Position numbers and translations under genes: made by a program
The notes under the pieces: model-generated
What the model saw: the letters and a program-made list of their open reading frames with translations, nothing else
The model's database searches: none
Told to the model about the DNA's origin: nothing
Origin: Streptomyces sp. MMG1121
GTDB taxonomy: Bacteria > Actinomycetota > Actinomycetes > Streptomycetales > Streptomycetaceae
Direction of reading: 5' to 3'
Assembly: GCF_001280015.1 (NCBI RefSeq)
Contig: NZ_LGDV01000201.1
Location: forward strand, 321,350 to 385,349
Length of the DNA: 64,000 nucleotides
Part shown: positions 12,490-21,768 of the stretch, piece after piece
How the letters are laid out: each line of letters opens with the position of its first letter
Position numbering within the stretch: position 1 is the stretch's first letter

Positions 12490-13802
12490 GCCGCCGGCAT
12501 CTGCTGCTGGGCCTTCTCCAGGGCCGCCTTGACCGAATCGGTGGTCACCGCGCGCCCGGCGGCGGCGTCGGCGAACAGGTCCTTGACGGCCGTACCGACC
12601 GCCGTCTCGAACTGCGACTCGGCGGCCACCTGCGGCAGGGCGGCGGCGGACGTGGCGAGGGTGTTCTTCAGCACGGCGTCGGCCGGGCTGCCGAACGCGG
12701 TGTCCGACTGGGCGGACTTGACCGGCGGGATGCAGCTGTAGGCCTTGTTGAGGATCTTCTGCTCGGTGTCGGAGGTCATGAACTTGACGAACCGGGTCGC
12801 GCCGTCGAGGTTGTGGGTGTTCTTGAAGACGGCGATGTTGATGCCCCCGGCCATCGAGTTGATCTGGGTGCCGGCGCCCGGGGTGCCGGAGCGCACCGGT
12901 ACGGGCGCGGTGCCGTAGGCGTCCTCGCTCATGCCCTGGGACGTGAGGTTGGCGGAGGCGGACTGCCACAGCAGCATCGCCTGCTTGCCCTTGGCGAAGT
13001 CGCTGACCGACTGGTTCTGCGCGTACTCGGCGTCGCCGACCGGGATGACCTGGTCCTTGGCCATCAGGTCGACGTACGACTTGACGGCGTCGACCACACC
13101 GGGGGCGGTGAAGTCCGGTTTGCCGTCGGCGGTGAAGAAGTCCGCGCCGTGCTGCTTGGCGAAGACGAAGACGTGGTGGACGTTCTCCGACACGTTCGAG
13201 CCCTCGGCGCCGAGCACGGACGTGCCCTTCGCCTTGATCTTCTTGCCGTCGGCGACCAACTCGTCCCAGGTGGCCGGGGGCCTCGCGATGCCGGCGTCGG
13301 CGAAGATCCGCTTGTTGTAGTAGAGGGCGTAGGCCATCGAGTAGAGCGGGACCGCGGCCGGGTCCTTGCCCTGGGCGCCGGTCGAGGCGAGCGCGGAGTC
13401 GACGAACCGGTTCTTGCCGCCGATCTTCGCGAAGTTCCGCGCGTCCCACGGCAGCAGCGCGCCGGTCGCCTGGAGCGAGGCGCTCCAGGTGTTGCCGATG
13501 TTGAGCACGTCCGGGCCCTGGCCGGAGGTGGTGGCGGTGAGGATCCGGTTGAGCAGATCGGACCAGGGCACGACCTCCAGGTTCACCTTGATGCCGGTCT
13601 GCTTCTGGAACGTGGCGAGTTCGGGCTTGAGCACCTGCTGGTCGACGGCGACGCTGGCGCCCTGGTTGGAGGCCCAGTAGGTCAGCGTCTTCGGTGAGTC
13701 GTTCGACCCGCCCCCGTTCGCGGAACCACCGCCGCAGGCCGTGGCCGCGAGGGCGAGAGACAGGGCGACGGCGCCGGTGGCCGCGGCTCGGATTCTGCGC
13801 AT
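12486..13802 (-). CDS. Extracellular sugar-binding lipoprotein (ABC importer)
   Basis: 438 residues from the ATG at 13802. It has a lipoprotein signal peptide: basic MRRIRA, hydrophobic stretch and the lipobox LAATAC, so the Cys is lipidated and the protein faces outward. The mature part is a type I solute-binding protein (LTYWASNQG at the start, an aromatic-rich cleft, TWDELVADGKKIKAKG). It delivers oligosaccharide to the two permeases encoded next. The glucosidase at the operon end suggests beta-glucosides. The promoter region upstream contains an AT-rich element at 13901-13923. Confidence 0.93.
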   Translation of the reverse strand: MRRIRAAATGAVALSLALAATACGGGSANGGGSNDSPKTLTYWASNQGASVAVDQQVLKPELATFQKQTGIKVNLEVVPWSDLLNRILTATTSGQGPDVLNIGNTWSASLQATGALLPWDARNFAKIGGKNRFVDSALASTGAQGKDPAAVPLYSMAYALYYNKRIFADAGIARPPATWDELVADGKKIKAKGTSVLGAEGSNVSENVHHVFVFAKQHGADFFTADGKPDFTAPGVVDAVKSYVDLMAKDQVIPVGDAEYAQNQSVSDFAKGKQAMLLWQSASANLTSQGMSEDAYGTAPVPVRSGTPGAGTQINSMAGGINIAVFKNTHNLDGATRFVKFMTSDTEQKILNKAYSCIPPVKSAQSDTAFGSPADAVLKNTLATSAAALPQVAAESQFETAVGTAVKDLFADAAAGRAVTTDSVKAALEKAQQQMPAA

Positions 13803-13900
13803 GGCTCCTGGTGTCCCTTTCCGGGAGTCGAACCCCGAGGCCGCCGACGGAAGCCGACATCGCACGACATCGCGTCCGACTCCCGAAAGCTCCTCATGGC

Positions 13901-13923
13901 TTAATTTAGGACGTGAGTTAAAC
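13901..13923. promoter_or_regulatory. AT-rich putative operator/promoter of the sugar operon
   Basis: TTAATTTAGGACGTGAGTTA is an unusually AT-rich, partly dyadic stretch about 100 nt before the binding-protein start, resembling sites used by ROK/XylR-type sugar repressors rather than the TGGGAGCGCTCCCA box of CebR, which I do not find here. No regulator gene is adjacent. Confidence 0.4.
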
Positions 13924-14058
13924 GGCGTGAACCTCGCCCGTCAAGGGTTTTGACTCCAGGTGAGGGCAGTCGTGATGAACTCGTGCGCGGGGACGGCTCA
14001 TTGAGGTCACACGGCCACTGCGCCCGCACGGCCCGGCGCGGCGGTTCGGCCACGACGG

Positions 14059-15282
14059 CTAGGACCGCCGCCCGGTCGGGTCGGCCGGCTCGCGCGGCCG
14101 AAGCGGCTCACCGCCGCGCGCGACAGTCGTCCCCCGCCCCTCCGGCCCGCCGCCGCCGCGACGCAGGTCGGGCAGGACCGTGAGGAGGCCGAGGGCGGCC
14201 AGGCCGGCGCCGAGCCAGAGGGGGCCGCGCAGACTCCAGGCGTCGATGGCGAGCGCGCCGAGGCAGGAGCCGATGATGACTCCGAGGGTGATGAAGGACG
14301 TGTGCACGGTGTTCACGAGGGGCCCCGCGTTGCCGGCGCGCTGGACCCGGGTGGCCATCGCCGGGTTCATGGTGACGCCGACCAGGCCGATGCCGAGCAT
14401 GCACACCACGGCGGGCACGGGAGCGTCCGCGAAGAGGGCGAAGCCCACGAGGAAGAGCAGGTTGAGCAGCAGCCCCACGGCAAGCACGGGCACGGTGTGC
14501 CGGTCGGCGAGGCGTCCGACGACCGTGTTGCCGACGACGGTGGCGGCGCCGTACGCGATGAGCAGCACCGGCACGGTGCCGGCGGCGAAGCCGGTGAGCC
14601 CGGTGAGGATGGGATTGAGGTAGCTGAAGGCCGAGAAGGTGGCCCCGATGATCAGCGTGCTGGTGCCCAGCGCCGGCCACAGCCGGGGGCGGGCGAACAC
14701 CGCGGCCTCTTCGCGCAGTCCGGCCGCGGGTACGGCCGGCAGGCCCGGCACCCCGGCCCGGGTGGCCGCGGCGGCGGCCAGGGCGAGCGCCGAGGCGGCC
14801 CAGAACGCCGCCCGCCAGCCGAACCGTTCACCGACCAGCGTGCACAGCGGGAGACCGAGCAGGGTACCGAGCATCAGGCCGTTCATGGCCACGGCGACGG
14901 CCCGGCCGCGGATCTCGGGGCGGGTGAGCCGCGCGCACAGCGACAGGGCGACACCGAAGAAGGCCTGGGAGGCGGCGCCGGTGACGATCCGGGCGGCGAG
15001 CATGGTGCCGTAGCCGGTCGCGGTGGCGGCCAGGACGTTGCCGGCGAGGAACAGACCCAGGAGTGCCAACAGGGCGGTGCGGGGCGGGAGTCGGCGCAGC
15101 AGGACGGTCAGCACGGGGCCGCCGGCGGCCATCGCGGCGGCGAAGGCGGTGATGAGGTAGCCGATCCGGGGGACGGTGGTGTGCAGGCCGTCGGCCATCT
15201 GCGGCATCAGTCCGGCGACCGCGAACTCGCTGGTCACCATGGCGAAGATGCCGAGAGCCAGGACGTGGACGGCACGGGGCAC
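14059..15282 (-). CDS. MFS efflux transporter (DHA1, CmlR/Cmx type)
   Basis: 407 residues; GTG start at 15282 with AAGGAG 6 nt upstream. Twelve helices are expected. The N-terminus LALGIFAMVTSEFAVAGLMP is the classic DHA1 drug/arabinose-efflux signature, and the loop 2-3 and 4-5 regions carry LLRRLPPRTALL and GRAVAVAMNG. It probably exports a drug or metabolite by proton antiport. A TetR gene lies immediately upstream on the same strand, with a palindromic operator in the gap. Confidence 0.88.
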   Translation of the reverse strand: MPRAVHVLALGIFAMVTSEFAVAGLMPQMADGLHTTVPRIGYLITAFAAAMAAGGPVLTVLLRRLPPRTALLALLGLFLAGNVLAATATGYGTMLAARIVTGAASQAFFGVALSLCARLTRPEIRGRAVAVAMNGLMLGTLLGLPLCTLVGERFGWRAAFWAASALALAAAAATRAGVPGLPAVPAAGLREEAAVFARPRLWPALGTSTLIIGATFSAFSYLNPILTGLTGFAAGTVPVLLIAYGAATVVGNTVVGRLADRHTVPVLAVGLLLNLLFLVGFALFADAPVPAVVCMLGIGLVGVTMNPAMATRVQRAGNAGPLVNTVHTSFITLGVIIGSCLGALAIDAWSLRGPLWLGAGLAALGLLTVLPDLRRGGGGPEGRGTTVARGGEPLRPREPADPTGRRS

Positions 15283-15318
15283 GAGGGACTCCTTTCAAGG
15301 GGGCGTATGCGGGGTACT

Positions 15319-15342
15319 GTTTTGAATCAATCAGTTCAAAAC
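15319..15342. promoter_or_regulatory. Palindromic operator GTTTTGAA-N8-TTCAAAAC
   Basis: A perfect inverted repeat with 8-bp arms (15319-15326 and 15335-15342) lies 37 nt upstream of the MFS start, between it and the TetR gene. Spacing and position fit a TetR dimer. A related half-site, GTTTTGGA, lies upstream of the TetR gene near 16021. Confidence 0.6.
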
Positions 15343-15408
15343 TTGGGCGCAAAGGACCGGCTCACAGACGGGCACGGGTCAGACGGGTACGCGCCAGACG
15401 GGCACGGG

Positions 15409-16005
15409 TCACACGGTCAGCGCGTCCAGGGCGATCGCCGCGATGGCATCGAGCGACGTGCGGTCGGCGCCGCCCTGGGCGCAGACGCGCAGGCCCGCCA
15501 CGGTGGCGTTGAGGAACCGGGCCAGGTCGCCGGCGTCCCGCGTGGAGGTGATGGATCCGTCGCGCCGGCCCGCCTCCACGGCGGTCCGCAGACCGTCCAG
15601 CCGACGGGCCGTGTCGCGCTCGAGCATGCCGGCCGCGGTGGCGTCGTGGGCGGCCAGTTCCACCGTGCTGTTGACCGAGAGGCAGCCCAGGCTGCGGCCG
15701 TGTGGCCGGTTGCGCGCGTCGCCGTCGAGCACGAGGGCGAACAGGTCGCGGATCCGGTCGGCGCCGCTGCGCCCGGGATCCTCCAGGACGGCGAGCTGGA
15801 CGGCGTTCATGGTGGTCATGTAGCGGTGCAGCGCCCGCTGGAAGAGGTCGTGCTTGCTCTTGAAGGTGTTGTAGATGCTGCTGCGGCCCAGTCCGGTGGC
15901 GGCACACAGATCCTGGGTGGAGGTGGCCTCGTAGCCCCTCTCCCAGAAGGTGCGCATCGCCGCGTCCAGGGCCCGGTCCTCGTCGAACATCCTCGGTCGG
16001 GCCAT
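15409..16005 (-). CDS. TetR/AcrR family regulator
   Basis: 198 residues. The N-terminal helix-turn-helix ATSTQDLCAATGLGRSSIYNTFKSK is a clear TetR DNA-binding domain; residues 60-198 are the helical ligand and dimer domain. It closely resembles in its HTH the TetR at 41343-41927. It probably represses the downstream MFS pump through the palindrome at 15319-15342 and releases it when a ligand binds. It could also autoregulate. Confidence 0.9.
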   Translation of the reverse strand: MARPRMFDEDRALDAAMRTFWERGYEATSTQDLCAATGLGRSSIYNTFKSKHDLFQRALHRYMTTMNAVQLAVLEDPGRSGADRIRDLFALVLDGDARNRPHGRSLGCLSVNSTVELAAHDATAAGMLERDTARRLDGLRTAVEAGRRDGSITSTRDAGDLARFLNATVAGLRVCAQGGADRTSLDAIAAIALDALTV

Positions 16006-16065
16006 GATCCGACCTTAAGCGTTTTGGACCGTACGATGCAATATCTCGTGTGGTGATGTCGGCGT

Positions 16066-16105
16066 GGGGCCGCGTCACGGGCCCGGTGGCTCGTGACGCG
16101 GCCCC
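16066..16105. terminator. Hairpin terminator of the EF-G gene
   Basis: A perfect 14-bp stem (16066-16079 with 16092-16105) and 12-nt loop lies directly after the EF-G stop codon, upstream of the TetR start. Confidence 0.8.
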
Positions 16106-16128
16106 CGCCGGAGGGAGCCGGGCGGCGG

Positions 16129-18216
16129 CTACCGGGCCGGAGCGGTCACCGTGTCGGGTGCCGGTACCGATGCCGGTCGCGGTGCCGGGGCGTACCCGGC
16201 GGGCCGGGTCGTGAAGGTGCCCCGGCCCTGGGTGCGGCTGCGCAACCGCGTGGCGTAGCCGAACAGTTCGGCCAGCGGCACGGTCGCGGTCACCGCGGCC
16301 GCGCCGCCACGCGTCTCGGAGCCGCCCACCCGGCCGCGCCGGGCGGCCAGGTCCCCGAGGACCGCGCCGACCGCGTCCTCGGGCACGGTGACCGTGACCT
16401 CGGCGACCGGTTCCAGCAGGGCCGTCGCGCAGGCGCGCAGGGCCGCGCGGAGCCCGAGCCGGCCGGCGGTGCGGAACGCCATGTCGGAGGAGTCCTTCAC
16501 ATGGGTGGAGCCGTCGGTGAGCGTGACCCGCAGCCCGGTCACCGGGTGCCCCTCGACCGGGCCCTCGGCGAGGGCGTCCCGGCATCCGGCCTCCACCGCG
16601 CGCACGAACTCCTGCGGCACCCGACCGCCGACCACGGCGGAGCGGAACACGAAGCCGGTGCCGCCGGCTTCGGGCCCGAGCGGCTCCACGTCGAGCACGA
16701 CATGCGCGAACTGCCCGGCCCCGCCGTCCTGTTTGACGTGCCGGAACACGAACCCGCTCACTCCCCCGACGACCGTCTCGCGGTACGCGACCCGCGGCCG
16801 GCCCACGCCGACCTCCGGTCCCCCGGCACGGCGGATCTTCTCCACCGCGACCTCCAGATGGAGTTCGCCCATCCCGGACAGCACGGTCTGCCCGGTCTCG
16901 GTGTCGGTGCGCACCACCAGCGAGGGGTCCTCCTCCGCCAGCCGGGCCAGCGCCGCCGCCAGCCGGCCGGTGTCGGTGGCCCGCCGGGCCTCGACCGCGA
17001 CGGACACCACGGGCTCGGCGGCGACGGGCGGCTCCAGCAGCAGCGGCGCGCCGGGGTCGCACAGGGTGGAGCCGGCCCGCGCCGACTTCACGCCGGCGAG
17101 CGCCACGATGTCCCCGGCGACCGCCCGGTCGAGCTGGACGTGCCGGTCCGCCATGACCCGCAGGATGCGCGCCACGCGCTCGGTGCGTCCGCTGCCCTGC
17201 TCCCGCACGGTGTCTCCTTTCTCGAGGGTGCCCGAGTAGACGCGCACATGGGCGAGCCGCCCGGTGGCGCTCGCGTTCACCTTGAACACCAGCCCCGCGA
17301 ACGGGGCTTGGGGGTCGGCGGCCCGGCGCTCCACGGCGCCTTCGTGCTCGCCGCGTACGGCGGGCACGTCCAGCGGTGAGGGCAGAAAGGCGACGACCGC
17401 GTCCAGCAGCGGTTCGATGCCGCGGTTGCGGTAGGCGGAGCCGGCGAGGACGACCACGCCCTCCCCGGTGCGGGTGAGGTCGCGCAGGGCGGCGGTGAGC
17501 GTGGTGGCGGACAGCGTGTCCCGGGCGCAGAACTCCTCCAGCGCGCCCGGATGCAGCCCGGCCACCGTCTCCTCCAGCGCCCGGCGGCGTCGTACCGCCT
17601 CCTCCCGCAGCGGCTCGGGCACGGGCGCCGACACGGCCGTACCCGCACCGTCGCTCCAGGACAGCGCCCGCATCCGTACCAGATCGACGACACCGGTGAA
17701 CGCCTCCTCGGCGCCGATCGGCAACTGGACGACCAGCGGTGCGGGGTGCAGTCGCTCCCGGATCGAGGCGACGGCCCGGTCGAGGTCGGCGCCCGCACGG
17801 TCCAGCTTGTTGACGAACGCGATGCGCGGCACGCCGTGCCGGTCGGCCTGCCGCCACACCGACTCGCTCTGCGGCTCGACCCCGGCGACGGCGTCGAACA
17901 CGGCGATGGCCCCGTCGAGGACGCGCAACGAGCGCTCGACCTCGTCGGCGAAGTCGACGTGGCCGGGGGTGTCGATGAGGTTGACGCGGTGACCGTCCCA
18001 CGTACAACTGACCGCGGCGGCGAAGATGGTGATGCCGCGGTCGCGTTCCTGCGGGTCGAAGTCGGTGACGGTGGTGCCGTCGTGCACCTCGCCCCGCTTG
18101 TGGGTGGTGCCCGTCGCGTACAGGATCCGTTCGGTGACGGTGGTCTTGCCCGCGTCGACGTGGGCGAGGATGCCGAGGTTGCGGACGGCGGCGAGGGTGG
18201 TGGTGTGCGTGCGCAC
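16129..18216 (-). CDS. Second elongation factor G-like translational GTPase
   Basis: 695 residues, full EF-G length; GTG start at 18216. The G domain has AHVDAGKTT (G1), RGITI (G2), DTPGHVDF (G3) and NKLD (G4), followed by domains II-V to a Pro/Ala-rich tail of about 25 residues. It stands alone, not in the str operon with rpsL, rpsG and tuf, so it is a paralogue rather than the housekeeping factor. Similar standalone copies in Streptomyces are uncharacterised; roles in ribosome protection or recycling are possible. The gene is preceded by a possible leader peptide and a hairpin, suggesting translation-responsive control. Confidence 0.9.
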   Translation of the reverse strand: MRTHTTTLAAVRNLGILAHVDAGKTTVTERILYATGTTHKRGEVHDGTTVTDFDPQERDRGITIFAAAVSCTWDGHRVNLIDTPGHVDFADEVERSLRVLDGAIAVFDAVAGVEPQSESVWRQADRHGVPRIAFVNKLDRAGADLDRAVASIRERLHPAPLVVQLPIGAEEAFTGVVDLVRMRALSWSDGAGTAVSAPVPEPLREEAVRRRRALEETVAGLHPGALEEFCARDTLSATTLTAALRDLTRTGEGVVVLAGSAYRNRGIEPLLDAVVAFLPSPLDVPAVRGEHEGAVERRAADPQAPFAGLVFKVNASATGRLAHVRVYSGTLEKGDTVREQGSGRTERVARILRVMADRHVQLDRAVAGDIVALAGVKSARAGSTLCDPGAPLLLEPPVAAEPVVSVAVEARRATDTGRLAAALARLAEEDPSLVVRTDTETGQTVLSGMGELHLEVAVEKIRRAGGPEVGVGRPRVAYRETVVGGVSGFVFRHVKQDGGAGQFAHVVLDVEPLGPEAGGTGFVFRSAVVGGRVPQEFVRAVEAGCRDALAEGPVEGHPVTGLRVTLTDGSTHVKDSSDMAFRTAGRLGLRAALRACATALLEPVAEVTVTVPEDAVGAVLGDLAARRGRVGGSETRGGAAAVTATVPLAELFGYATRLRSRTQGRGTFTTRPAGYAPAPRPASVPAPDTVTAPAR

Positions 18217-18282
18217 GGCCCTGGGCCTTTCTGCGGTTCGGGGAAAAGGGCAGCGCGATTCACCCGTGCGTCCGCGAAAGCA

Positions 18283-18302
18283 CCGACGGCCCCGGCCGTC
18301 GG
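18283..18302. promoter_or_regulatory. Hairpin in the leader of the EF-G paralogue
   Basis: A perfect 9-bp stem with CC loop (18283-18291 with 18294-18302) sits between the small ORF at 18343-18447 and the EF-G start. It could act as an attenuator. Confidence 0.45.
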
Positions 18303-18342
18303 CGTGGGCCGGTACGGCAGAGCAGGGCAGGTCAGCGGGGCG

Positions 18343-18447
18343 TCACGGGGTCCGGTGCCGGCCGCGCAGCGGGCACCGGCCGGACGAGGACACCAGGATC
18401 ACCTCGTACCGGGAACGGGGAGCGACGACAGCGGTGCGTGTGCGCAC
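18343..18447 (-). CDS. Possible 34-residue leader peptide upstream of EF-G
   Basis: GTG at 18447 with GGGGAG 7 nt upstream encodes a 34-residue, Arg-rich peptide beginning MRTRTAVVAP and ending RGRHRTP. It ends 126 nt before the EF-G start and precedes a stable hairpin. The arrangement is that of ribosome-mediated attenuation, as for other short Arg-rich leader peptides of actinobacterial resistance genes. The evidence is only ribosome site, size and position. Confidence 0.35.
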   Translation of the reverse strand: MRTRTAVVAPRSRYEVILVSSSGRCPLRGRHRTP

Positions 18448-18594
18448 GGTCGGGCTCCCCTCGGTGTCAGGTGATGACGGGCGCCGTCGTACGGTCGCGG
18501 CGCCCTGTACGCCACGACGGTACGAGACGGAGCCGGCCGGGGCACGCCATTTTCCCGGCGCGCCCGGTCGGCCGATCCGGTCGCCGGTTCCGGC

Positions 18595-18786
18595 AGTTGC
18601 CGTCGTCAGGGGCTGTGCCACGCCGGTGAGGGCGGCGGACCAGCGGCGCGGCAGGAGGACGGCCGTCGCCGCGAGACCGGTGAACAGGCCGAGCCGGATG
18701 CCGACGGCCCGCAGGTCGAGGGCGTGGGCGAGGAGCCAGGCCGCGGGGAGTCCGACGATCCAGTGGCCGATGACGGTGACACGGAA
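18595..18786 (-). pseudogene. C-terminal remnant of a MATE-type efflux pump
   Basis: An open stretch with no start reads RVTVIGHWIVGLPAAWLLA, then a second helix IRLGLFTGLAATAVLLP and a basic end. This is the usual last-helices pattern (GHW-x-x-GLP) of MATE/NorM carriers. The N-terminal 400 residues are missing. Confidence 0.5.
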
Positions 18787-18836
18787 ACCGCTCCCGGTGT
18801 CGTGGGGTCCGCGCGGGAGCCCGGCCGCGCACGGAA

Positions 18837-18968
18837 CCCGGCACGACCCTCGTCCTGGTCTCCCGCGAACACCGCCTGATCGCCCGCTGCACCGACACCG
18901 CGCACCTGCTGGAGTCGGGCCGGATCACCACCGGCGACCCGACGGCGGACCCCGTGCCGGCGGGGTGA
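18837..18968 (+). pseudogene. C-terminal remnant of an ABC ATPase
   Basis: A 43-codon open stretch without a start ends at a TGA at 18968. GTTLVLVSREHRLIARCTD followed by LLESGRIT matches the switch-His region and C-terminal strand of ABC ATP-binding proteins. Walker motifs are absent, so it is a fragment. Confidence 0.5.
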
Positions 18969-18988
18969 GCCGCCCGCCACAAGGCGGA

Positions 18989-19945
18989 TCAGCCCCCTCG
19001 GGTGACTCTCCGCTGTGCCTGCTCGAACGCGGTCAGAGGGTCGCCGCCGGCCTGCCAGGGCCAAGGGGTGACGATGCCGCCGAGCATCTCGAAGGCCGCC
19101 CGGGCCTCGTCGCGCCGGTCGGCGGCCATCAGCGCGTAGGCGAGGATGTTGAGGTCGGCACGTGCCCGCGCGTGACGCAGGAATCCCGGCTGCACCCAGG
19201 TGTGGGCCACACGGTCCAGGGCCTGGGCACCATTCGTCTGGGACCAGTGATTGCGCGCCACCAGCGCTTCGAAACCGCCCCGGTCGAGGACGGCGTGGTA
19301 CTGGAAGACCTGGGCGGTGAGTTCCGTCGCCGCGCAGGGCGCGTTCGCGGGCATACGAGCGCGCAGGGCGTCCACGAACTCCAGAACCTGCATCCGCGAC
19401 CCCGCCTCCTCCGGGGTGAGATAGCTCAGCATGGTGAGGTAGGCCTCACGGTTCCAGCGGTCGCGCGCGAGCACCTCGTTCCAGACACCGAACACCTGCG
19501 GCTGCTCCCGGCGCTCCAGGCGCGCCGCCCTCAGGACGACCACCCAGGGGGTGGGGTCCTCGGGGGTGAGTTCGGCGGCCCGGAAACAGTTGTCGATCAC
19601 ACCGGCCGCGTCTTCCAGACTCCCCCGGGAGCCCGCGCGTACCACCTCGCTCCACGCGTACAGCACGAGTGCGTTCGCGTTGCGCGGCTCGCGCGTGGCC
19701 CAGGAGCGGGGCAGCCTCGATCCGGCCAGGAACTCCGCCAGGACGCCCATGCGGTGCGCTCGACGGTCCCAGTCGTCCGCGTCCTGCTCCAGGAGACGGG
19801 ACATCTGTGCCACGCACATGTCCGTCATAGCGATCGCGCTCGTCCTCGTGGTCGCCAGCAGGTTCTTCATCAGCTTGCCCAGATCCTCGTCGTCGAGTTC
19901 CGGGGCAAGGCGGGGTCTTCTGCGGCGATTCGAAAGAAATGCCAT
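18989..19945 (-). CDS. Conserved actinobacterial hypothetical protein with helical-repeat (TPR-like) character
   Basis: 318 residues, MAFLSNRRRRPRLAP at the start, no signal peptide. The protein is almost wholly helical, with repeated motifs of the type ALVLYAWSEVVRAG, AAGVIDNCFRAAELTPEDPTPW and NILAYALMAADRRDEARAAFE that resemble tetratricopeptide units. I do not recognise a named family. It lies 107 nt from the Imm49-like gene on the same strand; both may derive from a toxin-immunity locus, but no toxin is visible. Confidence 0.65.
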   Translation of the reverse strand: MAFLSNRRRRPRLAPELDDEDLGKLMKNLLATTRTSAIAMTDMCVAQMSRLLEQDADDWDRRAHRMGVLAEFLAGSRLPRSWATREPRNANALVLYAWSEVVRAGSRGSLEDAAGVIDNCFRAAELTPEDPTPWVVVLRAARLERREQPQVFGVWNEVLARDRWNREAYLTMLSYLTPEEAGSRMQVLEFVDALRARMPANAPCAATELTAQVFQYHAVLDRGGFEALVARNHWSQTNGAQALDRVAHTWVQPGFLRHARARADLNILAYALMAADRRDEARAAFEMLGGIVTPWPWQAGGDPLTAFEQAQRRVTRGG

Positions 19946-20052
19946 GCGGGGAGGCTAAGGGGGACGAGGAATCACACAAGACCTCAGCCAAGATCGTTAT
20001 GGATTACTCGTTTCACCTGGGCCACTGGCGCCTGCCGCGGCGCGTTCCTGGT

Positions 20053-21768
20053 TCAGGCCGGGGGGATCACCTCGATCCGTTCGCGGTTGAGGAGGTACGC
20101 GGGCGCATACGGGAGATCCGTGGCGACGGGGAACCCGTGGTCGTAGGCGATGCTCGCCATCGCGAGCGGTCCGAGGGCCACTCGGGCGCGCGGTGCCGTC
20201 GATGTGCCCCAGTAAGCGCCGTGGTCGGCGAGGGCTTCGGTCAGCGTCTTGGCGAAGGCGTCGTGGTCGCGTGCGATCAGGCGGTGGAACAGGGCGACCG
20301 GCTGGTAGTCGACGCGGTTCACGAAGTCCTTCGGCGCATGGGTCAGGGCCTCGGGCATGGATGTGTTCATCGTGGCGAGCAGCTTCTCCACGACGTCGTC
20401 CATGGGGCGCTCGCAGAAGTAGCTCTGCAGGGTGTCGATCCAGTGCACGACGTACTCGTCGACGGTGTCGTCCCGGCTCAGGGTCGCCAGTGGCACCTGG
20501 CACAGCCGGCCGATCCGGTCCTTCTGGCGGCACACGATCGCGAGGTAGAGGGCGTCGAGCCAGGCGCGGGCGTCCGCGGGTGGTTCGGCGGATGTGGCGG
20601 GAAGCTGCCGCACGAGGTCCTCGCCCAGGTGGCATTCCTGCGGCTGCCCACCGGTGAACAGCGCAGAGCCGAGTTGTACGGCGGTGGCCCACGCGTCCCA
20701 TGTGTCGATGTGTGCGGCGCCGGGATCGGCGGCGCAGTGCGCGTGAGCGAGTACGACGGCGGAGGCGAACGCCTCGCCCAGTCCCGCCGGGGAACCGGCG
20801 AGGCGGGCTATCGACTCGGCCGTGGTGTGCGTGAGTTCCGTGACCTGCGAAGCCTCGGCCGTGCTGGCGGCGGCGAGACGGCCGGCGCGGTCGAGGCGGA
20901 CCAGGCCCTTCATCAGACCGAGCAGATGCGGCGGCGGCTGAAGGGAGAAGGTTCGTGTGTCGGGGTCGATGACCGTGAGCGACGTCAGGCCGCCGCGGTG
21001 CCACCAGTAGACCCGCGGGGACAGCGCGCCCGGACCGTCCTCGTGGGCGCCCAACGCGTAGGAGGCGAGGCCGTTGACGGCGTCGACCACGGAGCCGTCG
21101 GTGATCGGGTGGTACGCCAGCAGGTGCCGGTTCGGTACGACGACGAGGGCACCGGTGTCCGGGAGCGGCTCGCCGGTGATCTGCCGGGCCGCTGCGGACA
21201 GGAACAGCGCCTTGCTCGCGACGAACGGGGAGTCGCCGTACAGCGAGTGCAGCCTCGCCCGTCCCTCGATGGACACTTCCTCGTGCTCGACGGGTACGCG
21301 CATCAGGTTCGCGTACGCCGCCTGGCCCAGCTCTTCGAGCCCCGCACGCTCCACGTCGTCGTCGGTGAGGATCCGCACACTGGTGGGCCCGTCGAGGGCG
21401 TGGACGAAGACGAGTCCGTCGGCCACCACACGTGCGTACCGCATGGCTCCGGCGAGTTCGGGCGTGAGCGACTCGACGGGCAGCAGCCGGGCATGTACGT
21501 CCCGCAGCAACTCCTCGGCGCTCTCGCCTCCTGTGCTGGCCTGCCGCAAGCGGGCGAAGTGAGCGGCGACCAGCTCGGGCCAGCGGTCCTCCGGCACATC
21601 GCGGCACGCGTGGGCCAGGTTGGTGAGGGGATGGTCATGGCCGTCCCGCGCGTACGGGGCGGCGAGTGCCCGCAGTCGTGCCGCCTGAGCGGCCGTCAGC
21701 ATCGGCAGAACGGGGTCAGGAGTGTTCTCTTGTTTCACCCCCGCGAGTCTATGAGGCACATATGACAC
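20053..21768 (-). CDS. Two-domain protein with Imm49-like C-terminal domain
   Basis: 571 residues from a GTG at 21768; the GTG of VKQENTP about 10 codons further is an alternative. Residues about 30-310 form a globular domain with TGALVVVPNRHLLAYHPITD, a pattern seen in DUF1444-like actinobacterial proteins. Residues about 315-571 look like the immunity 49 family: helical, with a long conserved run ending LGPLAMASIAYDHGFPV and PYAPAYLLNRER. Imm49 proteins neutralise polymorphic-toxin nucleases. Here the domain is fused to an extra N-terminal module and no toxin gene is adjacent, so it may be an orphan immunity or a reused module. Assignment of both halves is from memory of family patterns. 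Confidence 0.55.
   Translation of the reverse strand: MSYVPHRLAGVKQENTPDPVLPMLTAAQAARLRALAAPYARDGHDHPLTNLAHACRDVPEDRWPELVAAHFARLRQASTGGESAEELLRDVHARLLPVESLTPELAGAMRYARVVADGLVFVHALDGPTSVRILTDDDVERAGLEELGQAAYANLMRVPVEHEEVSIEGRARLHSLYGDSPFVASKALFLSAAARQITGEPLPDTGALVVVPNRHLLAYHPITDGSVVDAVNGLASYALGAHEDGPGALSPRVYWWHRGGLTSLTVIDPDTRTFSLQPPPHLLGLMKGLVRLDRAGRLAAASTAEASQVTELTHTTAESIARLAGSPAGLGEAFASAVVLAHAHCAADPGAAHIDTWDAWATAVQLGSALFTGGQPQECHLGEDLVRQLPATSAEPPADARAWLDALYLAIVCRQKDRIGRLCQVPLATLSRDDTVDEYVVHWIDTLQSYFCERPMDDVVEKLLATMNTSMPEALTHAPKDFVNRVDYQPVALFHRLIARDHDAFAKTLTEALADHGAYWGTSTAPRARVALGPLAMASIAYDHGFPVATDLPYAPAYLLNRERIEVIPPA

Noticed and set aside
11488..13860. 790-residue frame fusing a shadow of the binding protein to the MalF permease
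   Set aside because: The N-terminal part is Arg-rich out-of-frame translation; the permease starts at 12489 or 12477.
15362..18007. 881-residue minus-strand frame across the TetR and EF-G genes
   Set aside because: Composition-driven; both TetR and EF-G have well-conserved proteins in other frames.
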